Assembly (NCBI GenBank): GCA_019635735.1
Contig: JAHBYX010000013.1
Span: 1 to 64,000, forward strand
Direction: 5' to 3'
Origin: Mesorhizobium sp.
GTDB taxonomy: Bacteria > Pseudomonadota > Alphaproteobacteria > Rhizobiales > Rhizobiaceae
DNA length: 64,000 nt
In this document: one piece after another, positions 1-8,113 of the stretch
How the letters are laid out: each line of letters opens with the position of its first letter
How positions within the stretch are numbered: position 1 is the stretch's first letter
Program-made: the position numbers and the translations under genes
The notes under the pieces: generated by a model
Database searches by the model: none
What the model was told of the DNA's origin: nothing
Seen by the model: the letters and a program-made list of their open reading frames with translations, nothing else

Positions 1-385
1 AAATGGATCCCGCATGGCCTTCGGCCTGCGGGATGACGGCTGGAGGGAAGGGGCGGGGCAAGGGGTTGGCGCGGGAGGGGGGGCGGGAATCGATCAACGG
101 GGGACAACATCGACATCGCATCGTGCTTGGCGCGCGCCCCTCCATCACTTCGTGGTCCCTTGCCGGGGCGAGCCACCTGTCTCGCCCGTCCTTCGGACCC
201 CCGTAAACGGGGGAGGATAGGGCGCGACGGCGCGGCCGGCTATCCTCCCCTGCGAAGCGGGGGAGGGGGACTACGCGAAGCGTGGTGGAGGGGGCGTTCG
301 GGTGTAAGGAAGCAGAAGGCCTGGCCGGTTCTCCTGCCACGCCTGTCAGCAGCCCCGTCGTAGGATGCGTCTTCGACGGGAGGAC
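1..385. other. Gene-free repeat-rich stretch
   Basis: I see no credible gene here. Bases 5-39 form a short palindrome (GGATCCCGCATGG with CCTGCGGGATGACGG), similar in layout to the one at 13582-13612. Bases 135-296 are a long inverted repeat described separately. The many open frames are GC-rich shadows on both strands without ribosome binding sites. Confidence 0.6.
135..296. repeat. Long inverted repeat, family B, copy 1
   Basis: The left arm reads CGCCCCTCCATCACTTCGTGG and the right arm ends GCGTGGTGGAGGGGGCG, with inner arms around CCCCCGTAAACGGGGGAGG and CCTCCCCTGCGAAGCGGGGG. The same architecture recurs at 43294-43423 and 44944-45080. No coding capacity is visible. It can fold into a long foldback in RNA on either strand. 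Confidence 0.8.
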
Positions 386-530
386 ATGATGCAGGGATTT
401 GGCGATTTCGATTTCCTGGTGGGCGAGTGACGCATCGCCAACGAGCGGCTGCGGCGGCGGCTGAAGGGGTCCACCGACTGGGAGGTGTTTCCCGCGACGT
501 CGAGGGTGGAGAAGGTGATGCCTCTGCCGG

Positions 531-625
531 GGACCCCGCTGCCTTCGGCAGCTCCCCAGCGTTCGCCGACCTTCGATCGTGCCACCGGCACGATCGATTC
601 GCTTCGCGAACCGGTCGCACACCCC
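531..625 (+). repeat. Variable-hairpin repeat, family A, copy 1 (inside a gene)
   Basis: Fixed left flank GGACCCCGCTGCCTTCGGCAG, fixed right flank TTCGCTTCGCGAACCG ending CGCACACC. The centre is a hairpin, CGATCGTG-CCACCGG-CACGATCG. It lies inside the 386-1025 pseudogene and keeps that frame open. Four further copies in the window share the flanks but have different hairpin arms. Confidence 0.8.
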
Positions 626-756
626 GACGGCGTCTACGGCGGCAATCTCGACCAGATGTTCGTGCCGGCAAAGGGCTTCACCGGCATGACGCTGCGCCTC
701 TACGACCCCGCGACCGGCCTGTGGTCGATCTACTGGTCGGACACGATAAGCCACCT

Positions 757-841
757 GCCCTCCGCTATGGCTCCGGGCGTTCGTCGCTCGGAAAGCCAAA
801 TCGTTGGCTTTCCGTCCGCTATGCGGACCGCTCCTCACTCC
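757..841 (+). repeat. Variable-hairpin repeat, family A, copy 2 (inside a gene)
   Basis: Starts CCCTCCGCTATGGCTCCGGG, contains GCGTTCGTCGCTC, then the hairpin GGAAAGCC-AAATCGTT-GGCTTTCC, then GTCCGCTATGCGGACCG and a CTCACTCC end. It is the most diverged copy and the only one with a different loop. It interrupts the 386-1025 pseudogene and changes its reading frame. Confidence 0.65.
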
Positions 842-1020
842 CGCCCACCGTCGGCCGCTTCGAGGGCGGGCGCGGGGTGTTCTTCGGCGACGATGTCGAG
901 GGCGGGGTGCCGGTGAAGGTCAGGTTCGACTGGACGGCCGGCGCGGCCCCGGCGTGGGAACAGGCCATGTCGGCGGATGGCGGGAGGACGTGGGAGAAGA
1001 ACTGGTGATGCGGTTTGAGA

Positions 1021-1118
1021 GGTGAGACGCCGGTTCGCCGAAGGCGAATTCGTCATGCCGGTGGCATGACGAAAGGCGTCCAACGAGTGGGAGCTGCCGC
1101 AGGCAGCGGGCCCCGCTC
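1021..1118 (-). repeat. Variable-hairpin repeat, family A, copy 3 (at a stop codon)
   Basis: Reverse orientation. It begins GGTGAGACGCCGG, whose TGA (1023-1025) is the stop codon of the preceding pseudogene. Next come GTTCGCCGAAGGCGAA, the hairpin CGTCATG-CCGGTGG-CATGACG, and the far end GGGAGCTGCCGCAGGCAGCG. The match to 60691-60783 is clear in both flanks but not in the hairpin arms. Confidence 0.85.
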
Positions 1119-1178
1119 CGGGCGCCGGTTCGCTGGACAGCCGCTACCGCCGCCCGCCGTCCCGCGCTATGATGCGGT

Positions 1179-1454
1179 ATGACGTGGCAGATGCTCGTTG
1201 TGGTGGCGCAGATTGCGCTGGGCGGGGCGATGGTGGTGAGTGGGTTCCGCGTTGCCGCCGCCTATTGGCTCGCCGGGCGCGACGCGGCCCAGAAGGCGGC
1301 GCTGGAGCGGCGCGAGGGCCGGCCCCTCGTCCACCGCGAACGCACCGTGGCGCTGGCCGTGCTCGCGATCCTCGCCGGCATCGTGCTGCTCGCGACCGTG
1401 CAGACGACGGCGGAGATGCTGGCGGACAGGCAGGTGGAGGCACAGGGTGGGTGA
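1179..1454 (+). CDS. Small two-helix membrane protein
   Basis: A 91-residue protein of unknown function. Residues 5-27 (LVVVAQIALGGAMVVSGF) and about 56-77 (VALAVLAILAGIVLLATV) are hydrophobic membrane helices, joined by a charged loop (RDAAQKAALERREGRP). That gives a hairpin topology in the inner membrane. No clear Shine-Dalgarno sequence precedes ATG 1179. It lies between two repeat clusters and has no operon partner. The helix pattern makes it likely real; I do not recognise the family. Confidence 0.5.
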   Translation: MTWQMLVVVAQIALGGAMVVSGFRVAAAYWLAGRDAAQKAALERREGRPLVHRERTVALAVLAILAGIVLLATVQTTAEMLADRQVEAQGG

Positions 1455-1467
1455 GGGGCGGCTGGTC

Positions 1468-1640
1468 CTTCTCCCCTTGTGGGAGAAGGTGCCCCGAAGG
1501 GGCGGATGAGGGGTGTTGGAAGAAACGGGACGATGGAAGGGGCGAACCTGCGGTGCCTGAAGCGCCTCACTCCGTCCAGCACCCCTCATCCGTCTCTGCC
1601 TTTGGCCGATCCACCTTCCCCCACAAGGGGGGAAGGACAG
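1468..1640. repeat. Inverted pair of family C palindromes
   Basis: Left unit 1468-1516 (CCTTCTCCCCTTGTGGGAG, then GGGGCGGATGAGGGGTG). Right unit about 1580-1640 is its inverted relative (CACCCCTCATCCG, then CCACAAGGGGGGAAGGAC). About 60 unique bases lie between them. Related units sit at 22847-22899 and 42088-42231. This is a typical alphaproteobacterial intergenic repeat with no coding content. Confidence 0.75.
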
Positions 1641-1643
1641 GCG

Positions 1644-1793
1644 CTAGCCGGCCAGCGCCTCGTAGACCTTCGCCCAGCGCTTGGCGCTCTCGGCGTGGAG
1701 CCGCTGAACGGCGGGGCTGACCTTGCCGCCGGCGGCTTCGGAGAGGCGGCGGGATTCTTCGGCGAGAGCGATGATGTAGCGGCACATCGACAT
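1644..1793 (-). pseudogene. 3' stump of a truncated gene
   Basis: On the minus strand a frame ending at TAG 1644 encodes 49 residues beginning MSMCRYIIALAEESRRLSEA and ending KRWAKVYEALAG. Composition and codon use match the chromosome. Just upstream (above 1795) base composition drops sharply and an in-frame TGA appears. The most natural reading is the C-terminal end of a longer helical protein cut by the AT-richer island that starts there. A genuine 49-residue protein is possible but has no visible ribosome binding site. Confidence 0.45.
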
Positions 1794-2209
1794 CAGACTT
1801 CAAACAATGACAGTATTGCTGACTTACTGTGCAATGCAGCAGAATCACTATTTGCCACATGCGAGGATCTGGGTATAAATACCCGTTACGGGAAAGCGTT
1901 ATGCGCTACGTTTTCTGCTCTGGGAGGAGCTAAGCAAGCGTTTGAAATTGTTGGTGATTCTACTACTCGTTAACAGAGTGTTACCGAGCGCATTGGCGCG
2001 TCTTGACTCCAGTAAATACATGCCTCAAATCTAGGCAGCCTTAACGAAGAAACCGCCGCTTGCTGGGGAGCCGCGACGGTTTCTGAGTTACACCTGCACA
2101 TTTTAGACGTCAGGCGCAGGTATGGGTACTTCGTACGCTGATGTTGAATCAGATAAAGCTCCTATGGTCAAGCCTGACGTTCGCCATGCCAAACTAAGGA
2201 GATACTCCG

Positions 2210-2419
2210 ATGGCGCAGCGTACGTACCCCTCGTATTGGTTGTATAAAGACAACCGCGATGAATGGCGTTGGAGTTACGAAGCTTCTAACGGCGAGACAA
2301 TTGCCGTCAGCAGCGAAGGCTATAAGCGTCGTGTCGATGCCGAACGCGGTATTGCAATAATGAAGGCATCAGCAAATAGCCCGGTCTGGTGGCCGGCGAA
2401 TTTGGCTAACGCAGCTTAA
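2210..2419 (+). CDS. DUF1508 (YegP-like) domain protein
   Basis: A 69-residue protein with one DUF1508 module: YWLYKDNRDEWRWSYEASNG followed by SSEGYKRRVDAERGIAIMK matches the family pattern (aromatic-rich beta hairpin, then a helix with the A-E-R-G-I signature). The function of the family is unsettled; members are small, cytosolic and sometimes duplicated in tandem. A good ribosome binding site (AAGGAG at 2194-2199) fixes ATG 2210. It is the best-preserved gene of the AT-richer island and precedes the repeat protein closely. Confidence 0.85.
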   Translation: MAQRTYPSYWLYKDNRDEWRWSYEASNGETIAVSSEGYKRRVDAERGIAIMKASANSPVWWPANLANAA

Positions 2420-2447
2420 CAGCTACCTGCGGCCCACCCTGGCCGAG

Positions 2448-2725
2448 ATGAGCGCGACCAGCCGGGCGATCAAGGAGGCAATGGGCCTCGGAGCGACCGC
2501 AAGCCTCACCAAACAGATGGCCGAGATGAGCGCGACCAGCCGGGCGATCAAGGAGGCAATGGGCCTCGGAGCGACCGCAGGCCTCACCAAACAGATGGCC
2601 GAAATGAGCGCGACCAGCCGGGCGATCAAGGAGGCAATGGGCCTCGGAGCGACCGCAGGCCTCACCAAACAGATGGCCGAGATGAGCGCGACCAGCCGGG
2701 CGATCAAGGAGGCAATGGGCCTCGG
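2448..2725 (+). repeat. 78-bp tandem repeat, about 3.5 units
   Basis: Units start at 2448, 2526, 2604 and 2682 (the last partial). They are identical except for single changes such as GCAAGC/GCAGGC and GAG/GAA. Near-identity at DNA level points to recent expansion. Each unit encodes an amphipathic 26-residue helix, so unit number changes protein length without shifting the frame. Confidence 0.95.
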
Positions 2726-3464
2726 TTTGAGCGTTGGCTTCGCCAGCGCGGTAAGTGCCTTGGACCTTGCAGTGCTTACGAGGGCGGCGTCGCCAGCAGT
2801 CGTTGCTGGCGCCACTATCAGTCGCGACTTGGCACTCAAGCGGATTCGGTCGGGCGCGAAATCTGAGCCCCCCAACGCCGCAGTTGTGATCTATGAGTCC
2901 GCGTGGAACGCCGACAGCCAGCCCGACGAAACCGATAAGGTTGAATTCTTTCTCCGACAACTCGAGTCCGATGGCACCGTATTGTTTCGGGGGTTTAAGA
3001 CGCTTCCTGAATCGATCGGACTGGCCAACTGGATCATAATCACACTGATGGTGGTTCAAATCCTACTCGCGTGGTAAGCAAACAATTCTGAGACAGGACA
3101 ACGGCAGATTAACGCGATTGAGCGCATTGGCCGCTTGCTTGAAGAGTCAAATGAGGACTCGGTGCGGGCGGCCGATAAGCTGGAAGAAGGACTAAATAAG
3201 ATAGAAAGTCGGATACAGGACACCTTGAAAAGGTCGAGCGATCCAGCCGCTGTTTACTATGTCTCCAAGAGAGCGGTACCGCTTAAGGCAAGCATGACTA
3301 TGAGCTCTGAAACGGTCGGACTTATACCTCTCGGCGGGATTGCCCAACTAATCCACAAGCAGGGGAAATGGGTCCTAGTAGAGATTTACGATCCAATAAT
3401 TGGATATTCCGCGAGAGGATGGGCTAGAAAGAAGTATTTTGAGCGTCTACCATTACTCAGGTAA
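2448..3464 (+). pseudogene. Tandem-repeat membrane/SH3-like protein split by a TAA codon
   Basis: The frame opens with near-identical 26-residue units (MSATSRAIKEAMGLGATAG plus LTKQMAE), three full and one partial. A linker follows and then a membrane helix (ANWIIITLMVVQILLAW) just before TAA 3075-3077. The same frame continues without another stop to 3464: a charged coiled-coil stretch (INAIERIGRLLEESNEDS, ADKLEEGLNKIESR), then a beta-rich end (VYYVSKRAVPLKASMTMSS, GYSARGWARKKYFERL) resembling a bacterial SH3 domain. One original protein of about 340 residues with repeats, helix, coiled coil and SH3-like end explains this best. The TAA removes the SH3-like part unless it is reinitiated at an internal codon (for example 3135) or read through. 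The upstream frame is open, so the true start is uncertain. Confidence 0.6.
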
Positions 3465-3643
3465 TTCATATTTTGCATAGAATTTATTACACGTCGAACG
3501 TATACTTCTTTAATCGGCAGCATCTAATTCTTCTATCTTAGGAGAGCCAGTGCGTCATCGTCACGGTATGAGAATTGGATCAGGGCGGCCTGCGGCCGCC
3601 TGCTTTGTCCAGGAAAGAAGCTTTATTTCGAGTGCGGCCTTCG

Positions 3644-5458
3644 TCAGTTATCCCCCATCTTCAACGCCTCGATAAACGCCGCCTGCGGTATATCCACCTT
3701 GCCGAACTGCCTCATCCGCTTCTTGCCCTCTTTCTGCTTGTCCAAGAGCTTGCGCTTGCGGGTCACGTCGCCGCCGTAGCACTTCGCCGTCACGTCCTTG
3801 CGCAGCGCCGAGATGGTTTCGCGGGCGACGACCTTGCCGCCGATGGCCGCCTGGATCGGGATCTTGAACATGTGCTGCGGGATCAGCTCCTTGAGCTTCT
3901 CGCACATGGCGCGGCCGCGCTTTTCGGCCGCCGTGCGGTGGACCAGCATGGAGAGCGCGTCGACCGGCTCCTCGTTGACCAGGATCGACATCTTGACGAG
4001 GTCACCCTCGCGGTAGTCGGTCAGGTGGTAGTCGAACGAGGCATAGCCCTTGGAGATCGACTTCAGCCGGTCGTAGAAGTCGAACACGACCTCGTTGAGC
4101 GGCAGGTCGTAGACCAGCATGGCGCGCTTGCCCACATAGGAGAGGTCGTGCTGGACGCCGCGCCGGTCCTGGCAGAGCTTCAGGATGGAGCCCAGATAGT
4201 CGTCGGGCGTGAGGATCGTGGCGCGGATCCACGGCTCCTCGATATGGTCGATGCGCACGAGGTCGGGCATGTCGGCCGGGTTGTGCAGCTCCTTGGTGGT
4301 GCCGTCGGTCATCGCCATGCGGTAGACGACGGAAGGCGCGGTGGCGATCAGGTCGAGGTCGAACTCGCGCTCCAGCCGCTCCTGGATGATCTCGAGGTGG
4401 AGGAGGCCCAGGAAGCCGCAGCGGAAGCCGAAGCCGAGCGCGGCGGAGGTCTCCATTTCGAAGGAGAAGGAGGCGTCGTTGAGGCGCAGCTTGCCCATCG
4501 CGGCGCGCAAATCCTCGAAATCGGCGGCGTCGACCGGGAACAGGCCGCAGAAGACCACCGGCTGCGCCGGCTTGAAGCCGGGGAGCGCGGCGGCCGTCGG
4601 CCGGCGGTCCTCGGTGATCGTGTCGCCGACACGGGTGTCGGCCACTTCCTTGATCGAGGCGGTGATGAAGCCGAACTCGCCGGGGCCGAGCTCGTCGACC
4701 TGGATCATCTTGGGCGTGAACACGCCGGTGCGCTCGACCGGATATTTCGCCCCGGTGCCCATCATGCGGATGGTCTGGCCCTTCTTGAGCGTGCCGTCGA
4801 TGACGCGCACCAGCACGATGACGCCGAGATAGGCGTCGTACCAGCTGTCGACCAGCATCGCCTTGAGGGGTGCTGCCGGATCGCCCTCCTTGGGCGGCGG
4901 CAGCTGGTGGACGATGGCTTCGAGCACATCCGGAACGCCGAGCCCCGTCTTGGCCGAGATCAGCACCGCCTGGGAGGCGTCGATGCCGATCACCTCCTCC
5001 ACCTGCTCGCGGATGCGCTCGGGCTCGGCCGCCGGCAGGTCGACCTTGTTGAGCACCACGACGATCTCGTGGTCGGCGTCGATCGCCTGGTAGACATTGG
5101 CGAGCGTCTGGGCTTCCACGCCCTGGGAGGCGTCGACCACCAAGAGCGAGCCCTCGCAGGCGCGGAGCGAGCGCGACACCTCGTAGGCGAAGTCGACATG
5201 GCCGGGCGTGTCGATCAGGTTGAGGACGTAGTCCTCGCCGTTCTTCGCCCGGTAGGACAGGCGCACGGTCTGCGCCTTGATGGTGATGCCGCGCTCGCGC
5301 TCGATGTCCATGTTGTCGAGCACCTGCTCCTTGCCCTCCATCTCGCGCGCGTCGAGCCCGCCGGTGAGCTGGATCAGCCGGTCGGCCAGCGTCGACTTGC
5401 CGTGGTCGATATGGGCGACGATGGAGAAATTGCGGATGTGGTCGAGCGGAAAGGTCAT
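3644..5458 (-). CDS. lepA: Elongation factor 4 (back-translocating GTPase LepA)
   Basis: 604 residues, the usual LepA length. It is a ribosome-associated GTPase that remodels stalled or mistranslocated ribosomes. The P-loop is in FSIVAHIDHGKSTLADRL, the switch region includes RGITIKAQTV and DTPGHVDFAYEVSR, and NKVDLP supplies the G4 motif. EF-G-like domains follow, then the LepA-specific C-terminal domain (VTRKRKLLDKQKEGKKRMRQ). I chose ATG 5458 (MTFPLDHIRNFSIV) because the longer upstream reading is not conserved in the family. It is divergent from the restriction-modification gene at 5559, with 100 bases between them. Intact. Confidence 0.97.
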   Translation of the reverse strand: MTFPLDHIRNFSIVAHIDHGKSTLADRLIQLTGGLDAREMEGKEQVLDNMDIERERGITIKAQTVRLSYRAKNGEDYVLNLIDTPGHVDFAYEVSRSLRACEGSLLVVDASQGVEAQTLANVYQAIDADHEIVVVLNKVDLPAAEPERIREQVEEVIGIDASQAVLISAKTGLGVPDVLEAIVHQLPPPKEGDPAAPLKAMLVDSWYDAYLGVIVLVRVIDGTLKKGQTIRMMGTGAKYPVERTGVFTPKMIQVDELGPGEFGFITASIKEVADTRVGDTITEDRRPTAAALPGFKPAQPVVFCGLFPVDAADFEDLRAAMGKLRLNDASFSFEMETSAALGFGFRCGFLGLLHLEIIQERLEREFDLDLIATAPSVVYRMAMTDGTTKELHNPADMPDLVRIDHIEEPWIRATILTPDDYLGSILKLCQDRRGVQHDLSYVGKRAMLVYDLPLNEVVFDFYDRLKSISKGYASFDYHLTDYREGDLVKMSILVNEEPVDALSMLVHRTAAEKRGRAMCEKLKELIPQHMFKIPIQAAIGGKVVARETISALRKDVTAKCYGGDVTRKRKLLDKQKEGKKRMRQFGKVDIPQAAFIEALKMGDN

Positions 5459-6974
5459 GCGCGCGCCTTTAGCAGGGAGTGGCGCGGGGGGGAAGGGTGG
5501 GGGGAAATGCATCTGCCGGGCTGGTGACGCGGCGCGCCAAATCGGCTTATGTCGCACCATGACGCCGCACGAGTTCATCAAGAAGTGGAAGGGCAACGAG
5601 CTGACCGAGCGGGCCTCGGCGCAGGAGCATTTCATCGACCTGTGCCACCTGTTCGATCATCCGACGCCGACCGAGGCCGACAGAAGGGGCGAGGACTATG
5701 CCTTCGAGAAGGGCGTCACCAAGACCGGCGGCGGCGACGGCTTCGCGGACGTCTGGAAGCGGGGCCATTTCGCCTGGGAATACAAGAAGCGCCGGCGCAA
5801 TCTCGACACCGCGCTGGAGCAGCTGACGCGCTACGCGTCCGCGCTGGAAAACCCGCCGCTGCATGTCGCCTGCGACACCGAGCACTTCAAGATCGTCACG
5901 GCCTGGACCAACACCGTCCCCAAGACTTACACGCTGGCGCTCGATGACCTGCTGGACGCCGACAAGCGGGCGATCCTGCATGCGGTCTTCCACGACCCGG
6001 CGAAGCTGAAGCCGCAGAAGACCCGCGCCTCGCTGACGGCGGAGGCGGCAAACCGCTTCTCGGCCATCGCCGAGCGTCTTCAGCACCGCAATCCCGACCG
6101 GGAGGCGGTCGCGCATTTCGTCAACCAGCTCGTCTTCTGCTTCTTCGCCGAAGACGCCAAGCTGCTGCCGGAGGACTATTTCACCAAACTGCTCAAATCC
6201 GCGTCGCGACGGCCGCAGGACGCCAAGGCCATGCTCGACCAACTGTTCGCCGCGATGGAGAAGGGCGGCTTCCACGGCGTCGAATACATCGCGCATTTCA
6301 ACGGCGGCCTGTTCGACGGGCGCAGCGCGCTCGACCTGCAGCATGGCGAGATCGATCTTCTCGTGGCGCTGGGTTCGATGGAATGGGACCTGATCGACCC
6401 GACCATCTTCGGCACGCTGTTCGAGCGCTTTCTCGACCCCGACAAGCGGGCGCAGATCGGTGCGCACTACACCGATCCGGACAAGATCATGATGATCGTC
6501 GAACCGGTGGTGGTGCGCCCGCTGCTGGCGGAATGGGCCGAGGTGAAGGCCAGGATCGAGGGACTGCTGACCGGCGCGGTCAAGCCGCCCAAAACGGCGC
6601 GCACCGGCCGCGCCATGAGGCCCGCCGAGGCCGCCGAGGCGGCGCGATCCGTCTTCCTCGACCGGCTGCGCGCGGTGCGTATTCTCGACCCGGCCTGCGG
6701 CTCGGGCAATTTCCTCTATCTCGCCCTGCACGCGGTGAAGGACATCGAGAACAGGGTGGTGCTGGAAACGGAGGCGATGGGCCTGCCCAACACGCAGCTT
6801 CTGGTCGGACCCGAGATCGTGCGCGGCATCGAGCTGAACCCGCTGGCGGCAGAGCTGGCCCGCACGACGATCTGGATCGGCTACATCCAGTGGAAGATCA
6901 AGAACGCCATCTACGCCAAGGACGATCCGATCCTGCGCCGGCTGGACAATATCGAGTGCAGGGATGCGCTGGTC

Positions 6975-7112
6975 TCTCCCTCCCCCCTTGCGGGGGAGGT
7001 GCCCGCGGAGCGGGCGGAGGGGGTAGCCTCAGAAGGAAGCTCCACATCGTCGAGCACTGCCGCGGCGACCCCACCCGGCGCTTCGCGCCACCCTCCCCTC
7101 GAGGGGGAGGGA
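6975..7112 (+). repeat. Palindromic repeat pair inside the restriction-modification gene
   Basis: Left unit CTCCCTCCCCCCTTGCGGGG with a GGGCGGAGGGGGT tail, and an inverted partner ending CCTCCCCTCGAGGGGGAGGG. It adds about 46 codons of low-complexity Ser/Pro/Ala/Gly sequence between the methyltransferase motif I region and the NPPF motif without closing the frame. Confidence 0.8.
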
Positions 7113-7483
7113 GCGCCGCCGCCCTTTATCGAGGCCGAATGGCCGGAGGCGGAGTTCATCGTCGGCAATCCGCCGTTCCTGGGCGGCAAGAAGCTGCGCG
7201 ACGGGGCGGTCGAGACGTTGTTTAAGGTCTATGACGGGCGCGTGCCGCGAGAGGCGGATCTCGTCACCTACTGGTTCGAGAAGGCGCGCAAGCAGATCGC
7301 GGCGGGCCGCACGACGACCGCCGGGCTGGTCTCGACCAATTCCATTCGCGGCGGCGCCAACCGCAAGGTGGTCGAGGGGCTGATGCAGGATGCCGAACTG
7401 TTCGACGTCTGGTCGGGCGAGCCGTGGATCGTCGACGGCGCGGCGGTCAGGGTCAGCCTCGTGTGCTTTCGCGGGCGGGACGC

Positions 7484-7592
7484 CTCCACCTCCCCCTTGT
7501 GGGGAGGTCGCGCCGAAGGCGCGGGTGGGGGTGCCGGCGCGGACGCGGCAGAAAGCACCCCCACCCCTACCCCTCCCCACAAGGGGGAGGGG
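7484..7592 (+). repeat. Second in-frame palindromic repeat pair
   Basis: CCTCCCCCTTGTGGGGAGG and GCGGGTGGGGGTG, mirrored by CACCCCCACCCCTACCCC and CCTCCCCACAAGGGGGAGG. Like the first pair it keeps the host frame open, inserting Gly/Ala/Thr/Pro-rich sequence downstream of NPPF. Confidence 0.8.
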
Positions 7593-7787
7593 GACGCGCG
7601 CGCCTTGCCGCGTCTCAACGGCCTCGCCGTGCCGGCGATCTTCTCCGACCTGTCCGCCAGCGCCAGCGACCTGACGACGGCGAAGCGGCTGCGGGAGAAT
7701 GCGGGGGCGGCCTTCATGGGCGACACCAAGGGAGGCGCCTTTGACATTCCGGGCAAGCTGGCGCGGGCGTGGCTCGCCGAGCCGCTC

Positions 7788-7832
7788 ACCCCCGGCCTGC
7801 GGCCGGACCCTCCCCTCAAGGGGGAGGGAGCC
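7788..7832 (+). repeat. Third, frame-breaking palindromic repeat
   Basis: CCCCCGGCCTGCGGCCGGAC and CCTCCCCTCAAGGGGGAGGG. Downstream the recognisable protein continues in a different frame and appears to come from another domain or family, so this is probably both an insertion and a deletion or recombination junction. Confidence 0.65.
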
Positions 7833-8032
7833 GCGCCCTCACCAAGGACGACATCTTCCACTACGTCTACGGCGTGCTGTTCGACCCGCCTTACCGCGAA
7901 AAATGCGCGCTGAGCCTGAAGCGCGAGTTCCCGCGCATTCCCTTCTATCTGGAGTCGAAGGTGGCGTTTCTGACGAGCGCCGCGGCAAATCCTCAAGGAA
8001 CCGGCGCGCAGTCCGCCTCCCCAAACCGCCAA

Positions 8033-8101
8033 CAGGCGCCGCGCGGGCGGGGCGCGGCGCCTGTCGTGTAAGACCGGGGAGCGGGCGGCAGACCCGGTCT
8101 T
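8033..8101 (-). terminator. Two tandem stem-loops downstream of the DUF1236 gene
   Basis: 8070-8101 is a 9-bp perfect stem, AAGACCGGG with CCCGGTCTT. 8033-8063 is an 11-bp perfect stem, CAGGCGCCGCG with CGCGGCGCCTG. Both lie just after the stop of the minus-strand gene ending at 8114. Neither has a long U tract, so efficiency as intrinsic terminators is uncertain. They may also protect the mRNA end. Confidence 0.55.
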
Positions 8102-8113
8102 GCTACTCAGAGG

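Larger units (their letters stand above)
386..1025 (+). pseudogene. Conserved hypothetical protein, broken by a stop, two repeats and a frameshift
   Basis: Reading from ATG 386 gives MMQGFGDFDFLVGE, then a TGA (428-430) where a Trp codon would be expected. The frame continues with RIANERLRRRLKGSTDWEVF and, after repeat 531-625, GGNLDQMF and GMTLRLYDPATGLWSIYWSD. A second repeat (757-841) shifts the frame. The rest (VGRFEGGRGVFFGDD, then WEQAMSADGGRTWEKNW) runs in frame 1, and one base is missing before the expected ending VMRFER at 1025. The reconstructed product of about 140-150 residues resembles small cytosolic proteins of unknown function in rhizobia (possibly DUF1579-like; not verified). 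With at least three independent lesions it is not a working gene. Confidence 0.75.
1795..3560. other. AT-richer accessory island
   Basis: Base composition and codon use differ from both flanks: many A/T-ending codons and AT-rich spacers at 1800-2210 and 3460-3560. It carries a possible gene remnant at about 1800-1975 (frame ending AFEIVGDSTTR), the DUF1508 gene and the repeat/SH3-like gene. No integrase, transposase, tRNA or direct repeat is visible at the edges, so how it arrived cannot be told. Bases 2048-2084 form a hairpin (AGAAACCG with CGGTTTCT) that could act as a terminator. Confidence 0.55.
5559..8071 (+). pseudogene. MmeI-like type IIG restriction-modification gene, invaded by repeats and truncated
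   Basis: The N-terminus has a PD-(D/E)XK-type nuclease signature, D64 and E74-Y-K76 (GFADVWKRGHFAWEYKK). A helical domain follows, then an adenine methyltransferase with motif I (LDPACGSGNFLYL, about 376) and motif IV NPPF (about 537). Type IIG enzymes cut and methylate DNA in one chain. Three palindromic repeats lie inside the frame: 6975-7112 and 7484-7592 keep it open, while 7788-7832 shifts it, so the long frame ends spuriously at 7913 (784 codons). After the third repeat another frame gives LTKDDIFHYVYGVLFDPPYR and LKREFPRIPFY, which looks like the C-terminal end of a type ISP methylase, then ends without the rest of the domain. The target-recognition region is missing. Restriction activity is unlikely; residual methylation cannot be excluded. 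Confidence 0.75.

Noticed and set aside
135..296. Family B inverted repeat as an insertion sequence end
   Set aside because: No transposase frame or target duplication; identical foldbacks recur alone in intergenic DNA.
1800..1975. Low-GC frame ending AFEIVGDSTTR as a gene
   Set aside because: No start codon or ribosome binding site within the AT-rich part; the upstream frame crosses GC-rich repeats. Noted only as a possible remnant in the island entry.
2448..2725. Tandem repeat as a CRISPR array
   Set aside because: Units are contiguous 78-bp coding repeats without spacers and keep an open frame.
3584..3600. GGCGGCCTGCGGCCGCC as a lepA terminator
   Set aside because: Short stem with T residues on the wrong side for lepA; could serve the plus-strand gene, but evidence is too weak.
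3575..5527. 650-codon open frame on the plus strand
   Set aside because: It is the antisense of lepA, a high-GC shadow rich in His, Asp, Arg and Leu without a ribosome binding site.
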